64,000 bases of DNA from Peptococcaceae bacterium 1109. GTDB lineage: Bacteria; Bacillota; Limnochordia; Darwinibacteriales; Darwinibacteriaceae. Both the position numbers and the translations under genes were made by a program. Below the pieces are notes generated by a model. It was not told the origin of the DNA, searched no databases, and saw only the letters and a program-made list of their open reading frames with translations. This document shows positions 44,076 to 52,294 of the stretch, piece after piece. The stretch spans positions 949,634 to 1,013,633 of the forward strand of contig LDJB01000001.1 in the NCBI GenBank assembly GCA_001028815.1, written 5' to 3'. The first letter of the stretch is position 1. Every line of letters begins with the position of its first letter.

Positions 44076-46262
44076 TCAGTAAACCCTTACTTCAAAGAGC
44101 CGCACACATCGGGCCCCGTGGGTTCTGTAAAACTCAATCCGGATCCTATCAGTCTGGACTGGGGAAAACCGGTGCACATTGAGGCGCTGGAAGTTCTCTT
44201 CCGCATGAGCGAGCTGTTCCCACTTTCCCCCTACCCAGGCAAAAATGCCGTAGGATTTCACCAACTCCTTAGGGACCTTCACCTGGGGGTAAATCCGGTG
44301 GAATGGCGCCCATCTTTCCGGCCTTAAGCTGGGAATCTCCCGGTCCAGGTTGGGATCGAAGTACAACCTGATCTCCTTAACAGAGGAGACCTCCGCGAAG
44401 GAAAGGGTGACCCACTCTGGCGTACCCTGCTGTACCGGGCGGGAAACCCACATGTTGGGCAACCCATAGGGGCGATTGTACCCGTTCCTCAGGTTATCAG
44501 GGCTGTACATGGGATAGCCAGGATCCACCTGAAAACAGGGGTAGTGAACCAAGCGGCTGGCGAAATCGGGAGTCAAAAACACCCCCGGGCAGAGGTCTTC
44601 CCCGGAACACCAGAGGCGGATGCGGGGATCGGGCCCAAGCCTAAGAAAGACGCTTTGATTTTCCGTTGTCACGCCCGCTTTGAGGTCAATCCACTGCTTC
44701 GCGCCAGGAGAAACCGGGACCACGGCGTGCTTCACGGTCTTCACCGGCCGGTAGTCCTCCCGCCGATCCCCTAGCATGATCTCGTACTCAAGCTCCGTCT
44801 CCGCCTCACAGTCCACCAAGAGCCTAACCTGGCACAGGTTCCCCATAACGGGAAGGACTAGGAAGCACGGCTTCTCTAAAGATACTGTGAGCTCTGCTGT
44901 GACGTTGGCAAACTCCTTAGCGGAACTCCCATCCACCACTGCGGTGAGGGCAAGGTCTGCTGTTTCATTTCTTACTCCGGGAATATAGTGATCACTTAGG
45001 AGAAGCCGCTGCTGGATCTCCTCGATTTCATCCTGCGCTAGCTCTCGGGGTGCCTTGCTCTTTTCAAGGCACACTGCGGTGGCAGTGCCCACCGCCTGCC
45101 CCGTTAGGGCACAGGTGTTCATCACCCGTGTCGAAGCAAAGGCAGCGTACGTCGTGCTTATATCCCGCCCAGCCATAAAGAGGTTGTGCACATTCCGTGA
45201 ATAGAGGCAGCGCAAAGGGATATGGTAAAGGCCCACTGGTATCTGCTCGCAGGGTTCCTCTTTGCTGTAGATGCCACCCGGCGGATGGTAGTCCAGATAC
45301 CAACCGCCGTAACAGACCGCATCTGAAAACTGGCGCTGGCTCATAATATCGTTTTGGGTAAGGACATGTTCGCCCAGAAGCCGCCGGGAACCGCGCTTAC
45401 CAGGAATTGACCCGATCCAGTCCAGAGTGAGGTAGGCAGCTTCAGGAAACTCACCGCTGTTCTTGATGTAATCCCAGATCCCGAACACCAGCCGACGGAG
45501 CTCCCATGCGATGGTTTCACTATCCTTGATGGTGTCCAGCTCGCCTCCGAATTCGAACCACCAATAATCGCAGCCCTGCATGTCCGGGCCCACGATGCGG
45601 CTCCCTCGGTTGAGCAGGTCAGCCACATAGTCGCGGCTGTAGGCAAAACCGGGAGCAACGTATTTCACCGGCTGCAGGAGGCGCTTAGTGTGGAAAAAGA
45701 TTGTACTGCCCTGGGATGCACCGTCCGCGACCAATGGGGCAAAGGCTTCCCCAAACTCCGCTCGGCTCTCCCGGCCCATGCGGTAGTGGGCACCCGCTAA
45801 GAAGCCCACGGTGCCATCGCCTGTTGCATCCACAAAGAATGGGCTGTCGAACGCTAGCTCAAGTTCACTTCCTATCTGAAAAGCCCTCAGGCCTGCGATG
45901 GTATTAGGAGCTGCCATGTCTACAGAGTGTACGTGGGTGTTGAGGAACAACTTAATGTTCTTCTCCCTTGCCACGAAGTCCAAAATGATGGCGTCCCAGA
46001 GGTAGGGATTAGAATCCGGGTTCTTATAGAGGTTTTCCATCTTGAGCTCGCCTAGAATTCCCATTTCTTCACCGTAGCGGCTACCCCCGCCAGTTGCACC
46101 TCTCGTCCAAACACGGATCTCGCTGCTAGCATTGCCTCCCAGGACCGGACGGTTCCCCACCAGCGCTACCTGTAGACCTTCCCGTGCTGCGGCCACCGCG
46201 GCACACACTCCTGCTAACCCCCCGCCGACCACTGTCAAGTCTGTACTGCATCTTACTGCCAT
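44076..46262 (-). CDS. FAD-dependent oxidoreductase with sugar-binding-like tail
   Basis: A 728-residue flavoprotein of the FAD_oxidored (PF12831-like) group. The dinucleotide fold is at the start (LTVVGGGLAGVCAAVAAAREG), followed by GGNASSEIRVW, FVDATGDGTVGFLAG and NLFMAGRDISTT. Residues beyond about 460 form beta-rich domains, the last resembling a discoidin-type carbohydrate-binding fold. No signal peptide or Tat motif. RBS GAGGTG precedes the ATG. It follows the permease genes and precedes the UroD-like pair by 14 nt. It probably oxidises or dehydrates an imported compound; the reaction cannot be named. Confidence 0.8.
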   Translation of the reverse strand: MAVRCSTDLTVVGGGLAGVCAAVAAAREGLQVALVGNRPVLGGNASSEIRVWTRGATGGGSRYGEEMGILGELKMENLYKNPDSNPYLWDAIILDFVAREKNIKLFLNTHVHSVDMAAPNTIAGLRAFQIGSELELAFDSPFFVDATGDGTVGFLAGAHYRMGRESRAEFGEAFAPLVADGASQGSTIFFHTKRLLQPVKYVAPGFAYSRDYVADLLNRGSRIVGPDMQGCDYWWFEFGGELDTIKDSETIAWELRRLVFGIWDYIKNSGEFPEAAYLTLDWIGSIPGKRGSRRLLGEHVLTQNDIMSQRQFSDAVCYGGWYLDYHPPGGIYSKEEPCEQIPVGLYHIPLRCLYSRNVHNLFMAGRDISTTYAAFASTRVMNTCALTGQAVGTATAVCLEKSKAPRELAQDEIEEIQQRLLLSDHYIPGVRNETADLALTAVVDGSSAKEFANVTAELTVSLEKPCFLVLPVMGNLCQVRLLVDCEAETELEYEIMLGDRREDYRPVKTVKHAVVPVSPGAKQWIDLKAGVTTENQSVFLRLGPDPRIRLWCSGEDLCPGVFLTPDFASRLVHYPCFQVDPGYPMYSPDNLRNGYNRPYGLPNMWVSRPVQQGTPEWVTLSFAEVSSVKEIRLYFDPNLDREIPSLRPERWAPFHRIYPQVKVPKELVKSYGIFAWVGGKWEQLAHAEENFQRLNVHRFSPVQTDRIRIEFYRTHGARCVRLFEVRVY

Positions 46263-46290
46263 TTACTTCACCTCAAGTCCCGATCTCAAA

Positions 46291-47139
46291 TCAACCCTTT
46301 TCTGCCCCGGCTGTTAGCCCGGCAATGAAGAAACGCTGCAAGAAAACGAACATCAGTGTAACAGGAATAGATACCACGATGGAGGCAGCCATCATCGTCC
46401 CCCAACTCGATTGGAATTCCCCCATGTAGTTCAGGATGAGCCCCGGGGCCAAGGTGCGTTTCCCTGGGGAGGTAATGAGGGTAAGCGAGTACAACAGATC
46501 GTTCCAACTCCATACAAACCCATATATCGCTGTAGAAACCATCCCTGGGATGGCCAGGGGGAAGATAATGCGATGCATGGTCATTACTCGAGAAGCTCCA
46601 TCTACCTTCGCAGATTCAATCAGGGAATCGGGGATTTGGTCGAAGTAGGACTTTAGAGCCCATGTCCCCATAGGGAGGACGAACGTTATATACGACAAGA
46701 TCAGGGCCAAATAGTTGTCCAAAAACCCAAAGGTGCGCATCATCAAGTAGATTGTGAGGAGCAGCACCACCAAGGGAAACATCTGCGCGGTAAGCACGAG
46801 GTACATAAAGGTTTTCCTACCCCTATAGCGGAATTTGGAGAAACTGTAGCCCGCGTAGGCTGCCACCAGCGTAGCCAACGCGCTGCTTGAGAGGGAAACC
46901 GTGAGGCTGTTTCTGAGGTACACCCAGATGCGCTGGTCTAGGAAAACCTCTCTAAATCCCTCCAGAGATATGGTGCGCGGCCAGAAAGTGGGATTGGGGT
47001 TGAACACCTCCTGCCCAGGCTTGAGGGCGGTAATCACCATCCAATATGTAGGAAAAAAGACATACAAGCCGATGCATAAAAAAGCTAAAGCAAACACGAG
47101 TTTCTGCCAGGGAGTCCGTATTTCAAACAAGCCTTTCAC
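46291..47139 (-). CDS. Sugar ABC transporter permease, MalG type (2)
   Basis: A 282-residue CUT1 permease with about six helices and the EAA loop VDGASRVMTMHRIIFPLAIPG. The reading begins with a GTG at 47139 whose ribosome site (AAAGGAA) is too close; a TTG three codons later is a better-spaced alternative. It lies 23 nt after the MalF-type gene. Again no ATPase is encoded nearby. Confidence 0.92.
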   Translation of the reverse strand: MKGLFEIRTPWQKLVFALAFLCIGLYVFFPTYWMVITALKPGQEVFNPNPTFWPRTISLEGFREVFLDQRIWVYLRNSLTVSLSSSALATLVAAYAGYSFSKFRYRGRKTFMYLVLTAQMFPLVVLLLTIYLMMRTFGFLDNYLALILSYITFVLPMGTWALKSYFDQIPDSLIESAKVDGASRVMTMHRIIFPLAIPGMVSTAIYGFVWSWNDLLYSLTLITSPGKRTLAPGLILNYMGEFQSSWGTMMAASIVVSIPVTLMFVFLQRFFIAGLTAGAEKG

Positions 47140-47162
47140 TTCCTTTATGTAACGAATGGCAG

Positions 47163-48056
47163 TTAACTATCTCGCTCCAGGTTGCGGATATAAAAGAAGG
47201 CAAAGATAGATATCAGAAGCACCCACAGCACACCGATTGCCGCAGCCACACCTAGCTCCCAGTTTTGAAACGCCCTGCGGTAGACCTCAACCGCCAACGT
47301 GGTGGTCGCTTGGGCGGGCCCACCTTGCGTCATCACCCAGATGATGTCAAAGTGCTGCAGGTTGCCGATTACGCCCAGGATCAAGATGAGGAAAATGATG
47401 AACTTCATGTTTGGCAGGACGATCCGGGTGAACACGCCGAAATTGCTCGCGCCGTCGATGCGGGCCGCTTCCACCTGTTCATAGGGGACAGCCTGTAGCC
47501 CCGCGAGGAGAAAGGCCATGTACCAGGGTAAGGTCTGCCACGCCCTCGCGATAACCACTGCAGCCATGGCTGAACCGGGACGGCCGAGCCAAGTAATATT
47601 CTCCTGAATTAGCCCGAGCCCCCGGAGGAGAGCGTTCAGCACCCCGTACTGCCCGTTAAAGATCCACATCCAGAGAAAACCTATGGCAGTGCCTGGAATA
47701 ATCCAGTTTACCAAGGTTATGCCCCGCAAAAGCTCACTGCCGCGGAGCCCCTGGTTCAGTACCATGGCCCAAATAAAGCCCATGGAAAATGAAAAGGCGG
47801 TGGTGCAGGCCACAAAGACAAATGTGTTCACAAAAACCTGCAGGATGTTGGGATCAAGAAAGATGCGCTCGAAGTTGAGGAGGCCAACATACTGCCGCCC
47901 GGGCCTAAGGAGGCTCTGGTTCGTAAAGCCCATGGCAAACGAGTTTAAGAGAGGGTAAAGGATGATGGCTCCGAAAACTGCCAGGGCAGGAAGGGCTAAC
48001 AGAAAGCCAAATTGGCTTTCTGTTAGCTTCCGCCCACTATGAACCTTCCGCTTCAT
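47163..48056 (-). CDS. Sugar ABC transporter permease, MalF type (2)
   Basis: A 297-residue permease from ATG 48056, with AAAGGTGG 7 nt upstream; an 18-codon extension upstream lacks a ribosome site and overlaps the binding protein. The EAA loop is RIDGASNFGVFTRIVLPNMKF. Codons 10-21 contain a 33-bp perfect inverted repeat, described separately. Its partner permease is at 46291-47139 and the binding protein ends 13 nt upstream. Confidence 0.92.
   Translation of the reverse strand: MKRKVHSGRKLTESQFGFLLALPALAVFGAIILYPLLNSFAMGFTNQSLLRPGRQYVGLLNFERIFLDPNILQVFVNTFVFVACTTAFSFSMGFIWAMVLNQGLRGSELLRGITLVNWIIPGTAIGFLWMWIFNGQYGVLNALLRGLGLIQENITWLGRPGSAMAAVVIARAWQTLPWYMAFLLAGLQAVPYEQVEAARIDGASNFGVFTRIVLPNMKFIIFLILILGVIGNLQHFDIIWVMTQGGPAQATTTLAVEVYRRAFQNWELGVAAAIGVLWVLLISIFAFFYIRNLERDS
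47995..48027 (-). repeat. 33-bp perfect inverted repeat inside permease start
   Basis: GCTAACAGAAAGCCAA (47995-48010), one central A, then TTGGCTTTCTGTTAGC (48012-48027). All 16 pairs match. It lies in codons 10-21 of the MalF-type permease, 43 nt after the binding-protein stop codon. In mRNA it would form a stem of about 14 bp. Confidence 0.95.
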
Positions 48057-48069
48057 AGTGAGACCACCT

Positions 48070-49320
48070 TTAGTATCGAATTGCCAGCTCAATCCGGCGG
48101 GCTGCGTCATCTAGCGCCTTCTTAGGCGTCTTACTGCCCATAAGTGCAGCTTGAACTTCTTCGGTGATGATGGTATCCAGCTGTGCCGCCTTGGCATGGC
48201 CTTCCGTTTCCCCCATGCGGCCGTAGACGGTGATCTGGAGCCACTTGTTGGCCCAGATGTCATCTTGGACGATGGGGTTGTTCACCGCAGCCTGCACCAC
48301 CGGCAGCATACCCGCTTGGACGAAGTAGTCCAAAGCCAGCTCTTCCCCGACTACATGCTGGAGGAAAGCCGCGGCGTTCTGCGAGTCAGTGGTGCTCTTT
48401 AACATTACCAACATGTGGCCCCACAGCTTGGATTGTGGTGCATCCCCATCTGTCAGGACAGGCCGCAACATAGGCTCAATATAAGCATCCACATTATCCA
48501 AGCCAGTGTTGGTCTTGAGAATGCCATTGCACATCACTGCATCATCATAGAAACCTACGACGTTCTGAGCGTATAGCTCCCGGGCATCGAAGCGGCTTAC
48601 ATCCATGCGGATATATCCCCGGTCCAGCAAGCTCTTGAACCAAGTGAGGCACTCCACCGCGGAATCGCTGTTGATGACCACATTACCGTTGTCATCAAAC
48701 ACTCCTGCACCAAAGGTCCACAGCCAGGCTTGGAAGTCAGCGGACATACTTCCTGGATCTTTAGTGGTGGCTGCGTAGGGGATAATCCCTGGATCAAGAT
48801 TCTTCAAAGCCTCCAAGGCTGCTTCAAACTCGGCGATGGTGGCCGGAACTTCTTCCACTCCCGCTTGCTCTAATAGGGAGGGGTTGAAAACCATTCCGAT
48901 GGACGCCAAGGTCCAGGGCAGCCCCAGCTGCTTGCCATCGATTTGGCCTGCTACCAGGTAGCTCTCCTCGAAGTTTCCTTCTAGCCATGCCTTGTCCATC
49001 ACCGTGCTAAGATCCACCAAGACATCAGCTTCCGCCAATGCGGTGAGCCATCTGATGTCGATCTGGGCCACATCTAGTGCTTCTCCGCCTTGGCTCCTGA
49101 TGATAAGCTGCTCTAGGGTATTGCCCCAAGGCCAGCCTACCCAAGCAAACTGGGCATCCGGATGCTCAGCATTCCAAGTCGCGAGCATTTTCTCGATCAT
49201 GGGCTTGGTGGCCGCTTCCTCACCAGACCAACCAGACCATACCAATTCCTTAGCAGAACCAACGGTACAAGAGAGTACAAGCACCAGCAACATTGTGACA
49301 ACTGCCAGATAGCGTTTCAT
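48070..49320 (-). CDS. Sugar ABC transporter solute-binding protein (2)
   Basis: A 416-residue family 1 binding protein. Two adjacent ATG codons (49323 and 49320) follow AAGGAGG; the second has the better spacing. The signal sequence ends LVLSCTVGSAKELVW, which could be cut as a lipoprotein at the Cys (imperfect lipobox VLSC) or after GSA by signal peptidase I. Mature landmarks are WSGWSGEEAATKPMIEKML and QIDIRWLTALAEADVLVDLS. It is the first structural gene after the LacI regulator and serves the importer for the FAD/UroD-like route. Confidence 0.9.
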   Translation of the reverse strand: MKRYLAVVTMLLVLVLSCTVGSAKELVWSGWSGEEAATKPMIEKMLATWNAEHPDAQFAWVGWPWGNTLEQLIIRSQGGEALDVAQIDIRWLTALAEADVLVDLSTVMDKAWLEGNFEESYLVAGQIDGKQLGLPWTLASIGMVFNPSLLEQAGVEEVPATIAEFEAALEALKNLDPGIIPYAATTKDPGSMSADFQAWLWTFGAGVFDDNGNVVINSDSAVECLTWFKSLLDRGYIRMDVSRFDARELYAQNVVGFYDDAVMCNGILKTNTGLDNVDAYIEPMLRPVLTDGDAPQSKLWGHMLVMLKSTTDSQNAAAFLQHVVGEELALDYFVQAGMLPVVQAAVNNPIVQDDIWANKWLQITVYGRMGETEGHAKAAQLDTIITEEVQAALMGSKTPKKALDDAARRIELAIRY

Positions 49321-49381
49321 CATACTCCTCCTTGCTGTTATCCGAAATACTCTTGCCAACAAAGTCTAGGTTTTGCTCCAC

Positions 49382-50422
49382 TCAACCCTCCCTTCCCAGA
49401 GCACCGATGGGCGGAGCGGTGGAATTCCGCACCACTAGCTCCACATCAAGCTCAGTTTTTTCCTCTACAGCTTGCCTTTCTAGAAGATGAATCATCTTTG
49501 CTGCCGCAATCTCCCCCATCTCCCGGGCAGGCATGGCCACGGTAGTAAGGGGCACTACAAAAAGATCCGAGTTGGGAATATTGTCGAAGCCAACTACCGA
49601 AATGTCGTGGGGAACTCTCAATCCCGCATCCAGGACAGCTTTCATCGCACCTAGGGCCATCAGGTCACTAGCGGCGAACACCGCTGTAACACCCTTTTTG
49701 TCCAACTCCAGAAGCCGCCGCATCGCGGCATAGCCAGATTCCTGGTAATAGTCCGCCGAGAGAACCAGATTGGCATCAACAGGAACACCGTACTCTACCA
49801 GAGCGTTCTTGTAACCATCACAGCGTTCCCGGGCAGAGCTAATGCCTTGGAGAGCCCCGATGAAGGCGATCTTCCGGTGGCCAAGCTCCAAAAGGTGCTT
49901 GGTAGCATAGTACCCACCGTGAAGATCGTTGCTCGTGACAGAATAGGTCCCAGGATGATTGAGATACCTGCCGATGGTAACCACCGGCAAGGCATGCCTG
50001 AAAATATCTAAGAGGCTCTCCTCACCCATCCGGGAACCCCAGAGAATCATCCCATCACAACTGCGGCTCCGAATCTGTTCCCGGACAAAGCGCACCTCTT
50101 CTTCTGCAGTAGTCATGTGCAGCATAAGATCGTACTCACTAGCGCGAATGACCTCAGAGATACCCTTCACGATTTCGAAGAGCAGAGGGCTGGAGAACTG
50201 TTCATACTGCGGGCCGGAGATTGTCACGGAGATGTTTCCGGTGCGTTTGCGGATTAGTCCCTGGGCCATCTTGTTCGGATGATAGTTCAGTTTCTCCACT
50301 GCTTCCAGCACCCGCTGGCGAGTCTCCTCCCTCACTTCGTTGGGTCGGTTAAGGGCGAGGGAAACAGTAGAGATAGAAACTCCCGCGAGTTTCGCCACAT
50401 CTTTAATGGTTGCGCTCATCAT
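49382..50422 (-). CDS. LacI-family transcription regulator 2
   Basis: A 346-residue regulator with HTH SATIKDVAKLAGVSISTVSL and hinge YHPNKMAQGL, then a sugar-binding core of periplasmic-binding-protein type. Start ATG 50422 with AGGTGG 8 nt upstream. A perfect palindrome ATCGAAACGTTTCGAT lies 34 nt upstream, a natural autoregulatory operator. It precedes the binding protein, two permeases, FAD oxidoreductase and UroD-like pair on the same strand and probably represses all of them. Confidence 0.93.
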   Translation of the reverse strand: MMSATIKDVAKLAGVSISTVSLALNRPNEVREETRQRVLEAVEKLNYHPNKMAQGLIRKRTGNISVTISGPQYEQFSSPLLFEIVKGISEVIRASEYDLMLHMTTAEEEVRFVREQIRSRSCDGMILWGSRMGEESLLDIFRHALPVVTIGRYLNHPGTYSVTSNDLHGGYYATKHLLELGHRKIAFIGALQGISSARERCDGYKNALVEYGVPVDANLVLSADYYQESGYAAMRRLLELDKKGVTAVFAASDLMALGAMKAVLDAGLRVPHDISVVGFDNIPNSDLFVVPLTTVAMPAREMGEIAAAKMIHLLERQAVEEKTELDVELVVRNSTAPPIGALGREG

Positions 50423-50634
50423 TCCACCTACCACCTAAGTAGCTTTGCCAATTGGATCGAAACGTTTCGATGGCCAGCTTAAAAAGAAGGCCTACCGTTC
50501 CGATCAACACATTTCATTACACTAAACATCCTTTGTTTACTCTGTTCTCCGCGGCCGTAACATCTCCTGCCTGAAAACAAAAAAATTGTAACGTTTCGAA
50601 GGGGTGTTTCGCAACAATAACAACCTTTGTTCCC
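50423..50634. promoter_or_regulatory. Operators between LacI 2 and PAS-GGDEF gene
   Basis: ATCGAAACGTTTCGAT (50456-50471) is a perfect 16-bp palindrome and TTGTAACGTTTCGAA (50586-50600) a partial one. The arms end in CGA, unlike the GGAAACGTTTCC type of the main glycan locus, which suggests that the two LacI proteins read different sequences. No reverse-strand -35/-10 pair could be fixed by eye. Confidence 0.65.
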
Positions 50635-50663
50635 TTGACAACACCCCCCATATTCCGTATAGT
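50635..50663 (+). promoter_or_regulatory. Consensus sigma-70 promoter for PAS-GGDEF-HD-GYP gene
   Basis: TTGACA (50635-50640), 17-nt spacer, TATAGT (50658-50663). This is nearly ideal and lies 77 nt before the ATG at 50740. The partial LacI-type site lies 35 nt upstream of the -35 box. Confidence 0.85.
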
Positions 50664-50739
50664 TAAGCTTGTTGGTAATAATTCGCATATACTGCCGGTT
50701 GGAAGCCGCTGGCAGACAAATATAAGGAAGGTCGATGTT

Positions 50740-52263
50740 ATGTTAACCGCAAATCTAGGGCACCTGCTGATCTGGCTGTGGCCAGCCGCTTTCTGCATCG
50801 CTGGCTACGCGGTGTATCGGCTGGTTAGCCTGAAGCGGGAAATGGAGGCCACCGGCCACCGGTTAGAACTGGTGCTCACTGGCACCAAGGTTGGGTCTTG
50901 GGATTGGACGGTGGACAACAATAAGGTGATGCGCAACCGGGGATACGGACAGCTCCTAGGTTATACCGAGAGAGAACTCACTGATCAGGTTATCTTTGCA
51001 AGTGAACTCATACACCCTGAGGACGTTCCCAGGCTCAAAAGAGCTATGGACGCTTATCTTTCTGGTAAGGCCGAGAAGTACGAGGTTGCCTACAGGCTGC
51101 GAAGCAGCGAGGGGGATTGGCGCTGGGTCCTAGACCGGGGAGTGGTCACAAACCAAGACCGCAGCGGCAACCCTATCCGCATGGTAGGTACCACCATAGA
51201 TATCCACGATCAAAAGACAACCGAACTCTATCTTGAGGAACTATCCTACCTTGATCCGGTGACGGGCCTGTATAACCGCGCCTTTTTTGAAAAGGCCATC
51301 CGGGAGCTGGATCGGGAAGAGGCCCTTCCATTAAGTATTATTATGGGTGACCTCAATGGGCTAAAGCTCACTAATGATACCTTCGGCCACGCTGCCGGAG
51401 ATGAGCTGCTCGTAGACATGGCCGATGTGCTGCGGGCGACCTGCCGCAAAACAGACATCCTCACTCGCTGGGGCGGCGATGAGTTTGCCATCATCCTGCC
51501 AAATACCACCGAAGCACAAGCTCTGACCGTGTGCGAGCGCATCCGAGAGGCGTGCCGTGCCGTTCAAGGCAGCCCCATCAGGCTGAGTATTGCCTTAGGG
51601 GTGGCAACCCGCCGGGCCATGGATGAGCCTCTTCCTAGAGTGCTCCGCTCCGCGGAAGAATGGATGTACCAGCATAAGTTGGCCGAAAGCGACTACGCTA
51701 CAAACACTATGGTCTTATCCATCAGCGCTGCCCTGGAGGAGAAATACCAGGACGGTATGGAGCGGGGAGCTCGCCAGGAAACCCTTGCCCTAGAGGTGGG
51801 CAAGGCCTTAGGCCTTTCCCGCCAGGAGCTCGAGGACTTAGCTCTCCTAGCGCGCATGCACGATATCGGCCATGTCATGACCCCCGAGGAGATCCTGTTC
51901 AAAGCAAACCGGACCCCCGAGGAGGAACAGATCTACCAGCAGCATGTGGAGGGCGGTTTTCGCGTTGCACGAGCCCTTCCCCAGCTGAGGCCCATTGCGG
52001 AAACTATCCTCGCTCACCACGAACACTGGGACGGAAGCGGTTACCCCAAGGGCCTCAAGGGTGAGGAGATACCCCTCAACGCCCGCATTATCGGGCTGGT
52101 GGATGCCTATGACGATCTGCTGTTCGGTTGGGCTCGGCTCACCCCGGTGTCTGTTGAAGAGGCCTTGGCAGAAGTATCCAGGGGCGCGGGTACGAAGTTT
52201 GATCCGAAGCTCGTGGCGGTATTCCGGGAAATCGTGCAGGCCAACGCAATGCCAGCCTCCTAA
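50740..52263 (+). CDS. PAS-GGDEF-HD-GYP c-di-GMP signalling protein 1
   Basis: A 507-residue protein; start ATG 50740 with AAGGAAGG 8 nt upstream (an open frame extends to the -35 box at 50635 but is not translated). One membrane helix (about 8-28), a PAS domain (40-160), a GGDEF domain with intact RWGGDEFAIIL, then an HD-GYP-type domain with RMHDIGHV and HHEHWDGSGYPKGLKGEEIP. Both synthesis and hydrolysis of c-di-GMP are possible. The HD-GYP part is shorter than usual at its C-terminal end. It stands alone in its transcript. Confidence 0.92.
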   Translation: MLTANLGHLLIWLWPAAFCIAGYAVYRLVSLKREMEATGHRLELVLTGTKVGSWDWTVDNNKVMRNRGYGQLLGYTERELTDQVIFASELIHPEDVPRLKRAMDAYLSGKAEKYEVAYRLRSSEGDWRWVLDRGVVTNQDRSGNPIRMVGTTIDIHDQKTTELYLEELSYLDPVTGLYNRAFFEKAIRELDREEALPLSIIMGDLNGLKLTNDTFGHAAGDELLVDMADVLRATCRKTDILTRWGGDEFAIILPNTTEAQALTVCERIREACRAVQGSPIRLSIALGVATRRAMDEPLPRVLRSAEEWMYQHKLAESDYATNTMVLSISAALEEKYQDGMERGARQETLALEVGKALGLSRQELEDLALLARMHDIGHVMTPEEILFKANRTPEEEQIYQQHVEGGFRVARALPQLRPIAETILAHHEHWDGSGYPKGLKGEEIPLNARIIGLVDAYDDLLFGWARLTPVSVEEALAEVSRGAGTKFDPKLVAVFREIVQANAMPAS

Positions 52264-52271
52264 GATGAAAA

Positions 52272-52294
52272 AACGCTGGGCACAGCCCAGCGTT
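52272..52294 (-). terminator. Terminator between convergent genes
   Basis: AACGCTGGGC, ACA, GCCCAGCGTT: a perfect 10-bp stem. On the reverse strand six T follow, so it ends the subtilase transcript; it includes part of that gene's stop codon. On the forward strand the tail is not T-rich. Confidence 0.88.
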
